A stretch of 64,000 bases of DNA from Straminergon stramineum (lineage: Eukaryota > Streptophyta > Bryopsida > Hypnales > Calliergonaceae), in assembly GCA_963920665.1 (NCBI GenBank), contig OY987263.1:30306547-30370546 (forward strand). The letters are read 5' to 3'. The notes beneath the pieces are model-generated. The model did not search any database, was not told the origin of the DNA, and saw nothing but the letters and a program-made list of their open reading frames with translations. A program made the translations under genes and the position numbers. Below are positions 61,511 through 64,000 of this stretch, in pieces; position 1 is the first letter of the stretch; every line of letters begins with the position of its first letter.

Positions 61511-62279
61511 CACACCAAAAAAATAATGATAAAGCTTGGTGTAGAAGAGAATATTTGGAAGTTTCTTAGGGCCTCGATCAAAACACTACAATATTGTTGA
61601 GGTTAGTTACCTTCTAATGTTGCATCCTTTGTTCTTTCACCAAACTATAGGGAACAAATTTATCATAACCTAGTACTTACTTTGCATTCTCCTTAGTACA
61701 ACTTGTCATGTCCCAAAAGTTGCATACCAAATGCAATGTTTAAAATTTTGAGAAGTGTAACCAAAAAAATGGATGAAAACCATCAAATTTGCATTATGAA
61801 TGCCCTTTACTTTGGTAACCACACCTAAAATTGTCGAAATGAGCTATATAGTGCCATAGGTGTGTCTATCCACACCTAAAACAATCCAAATAAATAAGAT
61901 TTGTGGTGTCATAGGCATGGAATAGAGAATGAGAACCCTTTTTTTTCTTGGTAAAAGGGGAACAAATTGATTGATTCCATGAAGAATACTCTTTGTTGGT
62001 TGAGATATATGTATTCCATAACATTTAGTAGCATGCACTATCATTGCCTTAACTCTACACTAAGGCAACGACATCTAAAATCACATGAAAAAGCTCTATA
62101 GCAATACCAATATGCTCTAGAAAATCAACAAACAACTTTCACACATTGTTGAAGGATTATAAATCAAAATGCAAGTGGTTCCATAATTTTTGGAAGCATT
62201 GTAAATTTTCAAAGATGCAAGGTGTAGGAAGCTAAAAGTGTAATGTAGGTGATGCCAAAATCCATTCAATGCATATTAA

Positions 62280-62517
62280 CCCATAAATATCGATAGAAAT
62301 GTTAAGTGTCCTATGGATGACAAAGGATCTCTCTACATAGGATAGAACTACAACTATTCGTATTTAGAATTTTGTGTAGAAAGGAGAGATCTTCTATAGT
62401 ATTTTGACTTCCAATGACTACTTTTGATTTTATTTTTTAAAATAGATGATGCTTGAAATGATGTCACATGGTTCCAAAAGGATTGATTTCCATGGTCACT
62501 AGTCCATCCTTTAAGGA
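62280..62517 (-). mobile_element. Short TTAA-type MITE, family C, copy 3
   Basis: TTAA at 62276-62279 and 62518-62521; termini CCCATAAATATCG and CCATCCTTTAAGGA; 238 bp. The reverse complement aligns with 60057-60277 (ACTAGTGACCATGG, GTCATTGGAAGTCAAA and GAATAGTTG blocks). It is more diverged than the other two copies. Confidence 0.75.
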
Positions 62518-62662
62518 TTAAGAACTGACACTATTGGCAATAGTATCAAAACATTTCATAGAAAAGAAGTCAAAACAAAAAAAAAGTATACCCAAAATCG
62601 ACCAGTTGTAAGGTTGCCACCTCCACTATATTATAAATAGAGTTTCTTTACTACACAAAATG

Positions 62663-62684
62663 CCCCCCCCCCCCCCCCCCCCCC
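62663..62684 (+). repeat. Poly(C) run, 22 bases
   Basis: This is the longest of several C runs in an AT-rich background; others are at 34094-34106, 44101-44110 and 56711-56721, all with C on the plus strand. Confidence 0.8.
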
Positions 62685-63422
62685 AACTCCACCTTATACT
62701 TGTTTGACTTTCTAATGCTCACCATTTGGAGTATCCTCCTTGGGACGGTTTCCCTTCAAAAATAGAGGTCAGCTTTCAGGAGTGGTTGATTTTAGGTGTG
62801 GTTACCTTCACTTAGATGGTATAAAATATTCCATACCCAACAGTACTTCATCAGTACCCAAGTGGACATGTGGAAGCTCCATGTGATGAGCAGGGTGCAT
62901 GAAGGAACTCATGAAGGCTATGATAGACTAAGTTACTGAATGTTATGGATTGAAGCGGAATCTATGTTAACTTCTACACGTGTGTTGTTTTTCTCGATAT
63001 TCCTCACAAAGTTGGTGGTATTTTGAAGCCTTGGAAATCGAGCTATGATCCTAGTTCCATGAAATCAGTGAAGTTTCCAAGTGGGAACTTGCAGAGGAAG
63101 ATTCTTCTACCACATTCCTAATATTCAGACATCCATCCATCTAATGACATCATCAGGCTGCAACTGAGTGAGTGGTACTATTTTTTCCAATAGAGATCCA
63201 ATATATCTTATCTTAATATCTTACAATAGTGGAATAGAAGCTTTGCTAGCCCTGACTAAACTTGATGAAACAATTGGTCAATCAGTCCACTAACTTACAG
63301 TAAAGACTTTCTACTTTACCCATTATAACTTACGTTAGTTGGTAGGACCATCTTAAGAACAGTACGGCACTGGATTCTGAAGACTCTGCCCCACAATGCT
63401 AAGCTTTCCAAGTATTTCTGCA

Positions 63423-63446
63423 ATTCATTTGTTTCAAAAAAAAAAA
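63423..63446 (+). mobile_element. Extremely 5'-truncated R2-type retroposon (24 bases)
   Basis: AAGTATTTCTGCA occurs at 63410-63422 and again at 63447-63459, flanking only ATTCATTTGTTTC plus an A tail. The insert matches the 3' end of the R2 copy at 53567-53728. Confidence 0.6.
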
Positions 63447-64000
63447 AAGTATTTCTGCAGTCTTCAAGAGTATCATACATGATATTTCTGGAGTAAGCTT
63501 ACCATATATTTTCTGGAACTCCCTGCCCACCGCTGATCCATGAACTTCATCGGCCCTGACTCCACATGGAAGCTTGCCCTAAAGGCCTATTTTAATGTTG
63601 GGTGGGTGGGCAAATACACTGTTGTACTTTGTCCCCTAAACCCAATGGGACTAGAACCAACCAACCAGCCAACCAATTTGCACTTTTATGTAGTGAACAT
63701 TGGTGAGACTATAGTAGAACTGCCCATGACCAACCACTTAAGGAATCTGTGCATGCTCCAGAGCTGTTCAAGGCAATTTTAATTTACAACCATGTGGACA
63801 GATAGAAATCATGGGCATTGCCAAAGTTTCGTAATTTTTTTCTTCAAAATAAAATTGTTATGAATTTTAGAAGCCAAAAGTTAGCCTGCTCTCATCCCCA
63901 ATATATAGATTCTTCCATCACTGCTCATCTAGAGACTAATTGGGCTCTCAAATCGTAGCATATCTGTCATTACAGTAATGGCTACAAGATGGTTGGAAAC

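Noticed and set aside
1..64000. CRISPR arrays, operons, bacterial promoters and tRNA/rRNA genes
   Set aside because: No regularly spaced repeats with unique spacers were seen, the genes have spliceosomal introns, and I could not fold a convincing tRNA by eye; a tRNAscan run would settle that point.

Overview
The window looks like nuclear DNA of a land plant. It holds spliced protein genes with GT-AG introns, GC-rich exons set in very AT-rich intergenic DNA, and gene families of the green lineage: a thylakoid calcium-sensing receptor (CAS), a MODIFIER OF SNC1 1 (MOS1)-like protein and a trihelix transcription factor. The low gene density, mixed GC usage and long CT-rich leaders would suit a bryophyte-grade plant such as a moss or liverwort, but the sequence does not settle the lineage.

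I could join four protein-coding genes exon by exon with the reading frame kept throughout. (1) 13970-21502 (+), with a 5' leader probably reaching back to about 12.5 kb: a MOS1-like protein with a BAT2/PRRC2-type N-terminus, 8 coding exons, about 1818 aa, very GC-rich. (2) 31556-26448 (-): CAS, 7 coding exons, 429 aa. (3) 40075-41607 (+): an ASR3-like trihelix factor, 2 coding exons, 275 aa, with a long 5' leader intron starting near 38.47 kb. (4) 57578-58907 (+): a small protein with a heavy-metal-associated (HMA) domain and Gly/Lys-rich linkers, 4 exons, 206 aa. The genes are about 5-17 kb apart, do not form an operon-like unit and have no evident shared pathway.

The rest is mostly degenerate transposable-element sequence with no convincing coding ORFs. 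The commonest type is a set of non-autonomous terminal-inverted-repeat elements whose ends read TTAA|CCCY...RGGG|TTAA, a piggyBac-like signature. I recognise several families with repeated members: copies at 5.1 and 6.1 kb (an inverted pair), 9.4, 22.7, 25.2, 35.5, 37.2, 43.0, 47.7-50.8, 51.2, 60.1 and 62.3 kb, plus partial copies. Other elements are a PIF/Harbinger-like element (54385-55076, TTA duplication), a Mutator-like MITE (56115-56359, 9-bp duplication), a Stowaway-like MITE (about 23760) and foldback elements (3741-4007, 23357-23518 and a hairpin in CAS intron 1). There are also two retroposon-like families. R1 has three copies, all in one orientation, and each lies a few hundred bases upstream of a gene (MOS1, CAS, HMA). 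R2 consists of short 3'-end fragments with target-site duplications.

Stretches where I see nothing I can name: 1-2620, 4008-5071, 6629-9363 (apart from one weak TIR candidate), 33171-35515, 42060-42960, 45200-47270 and 55080-56100.
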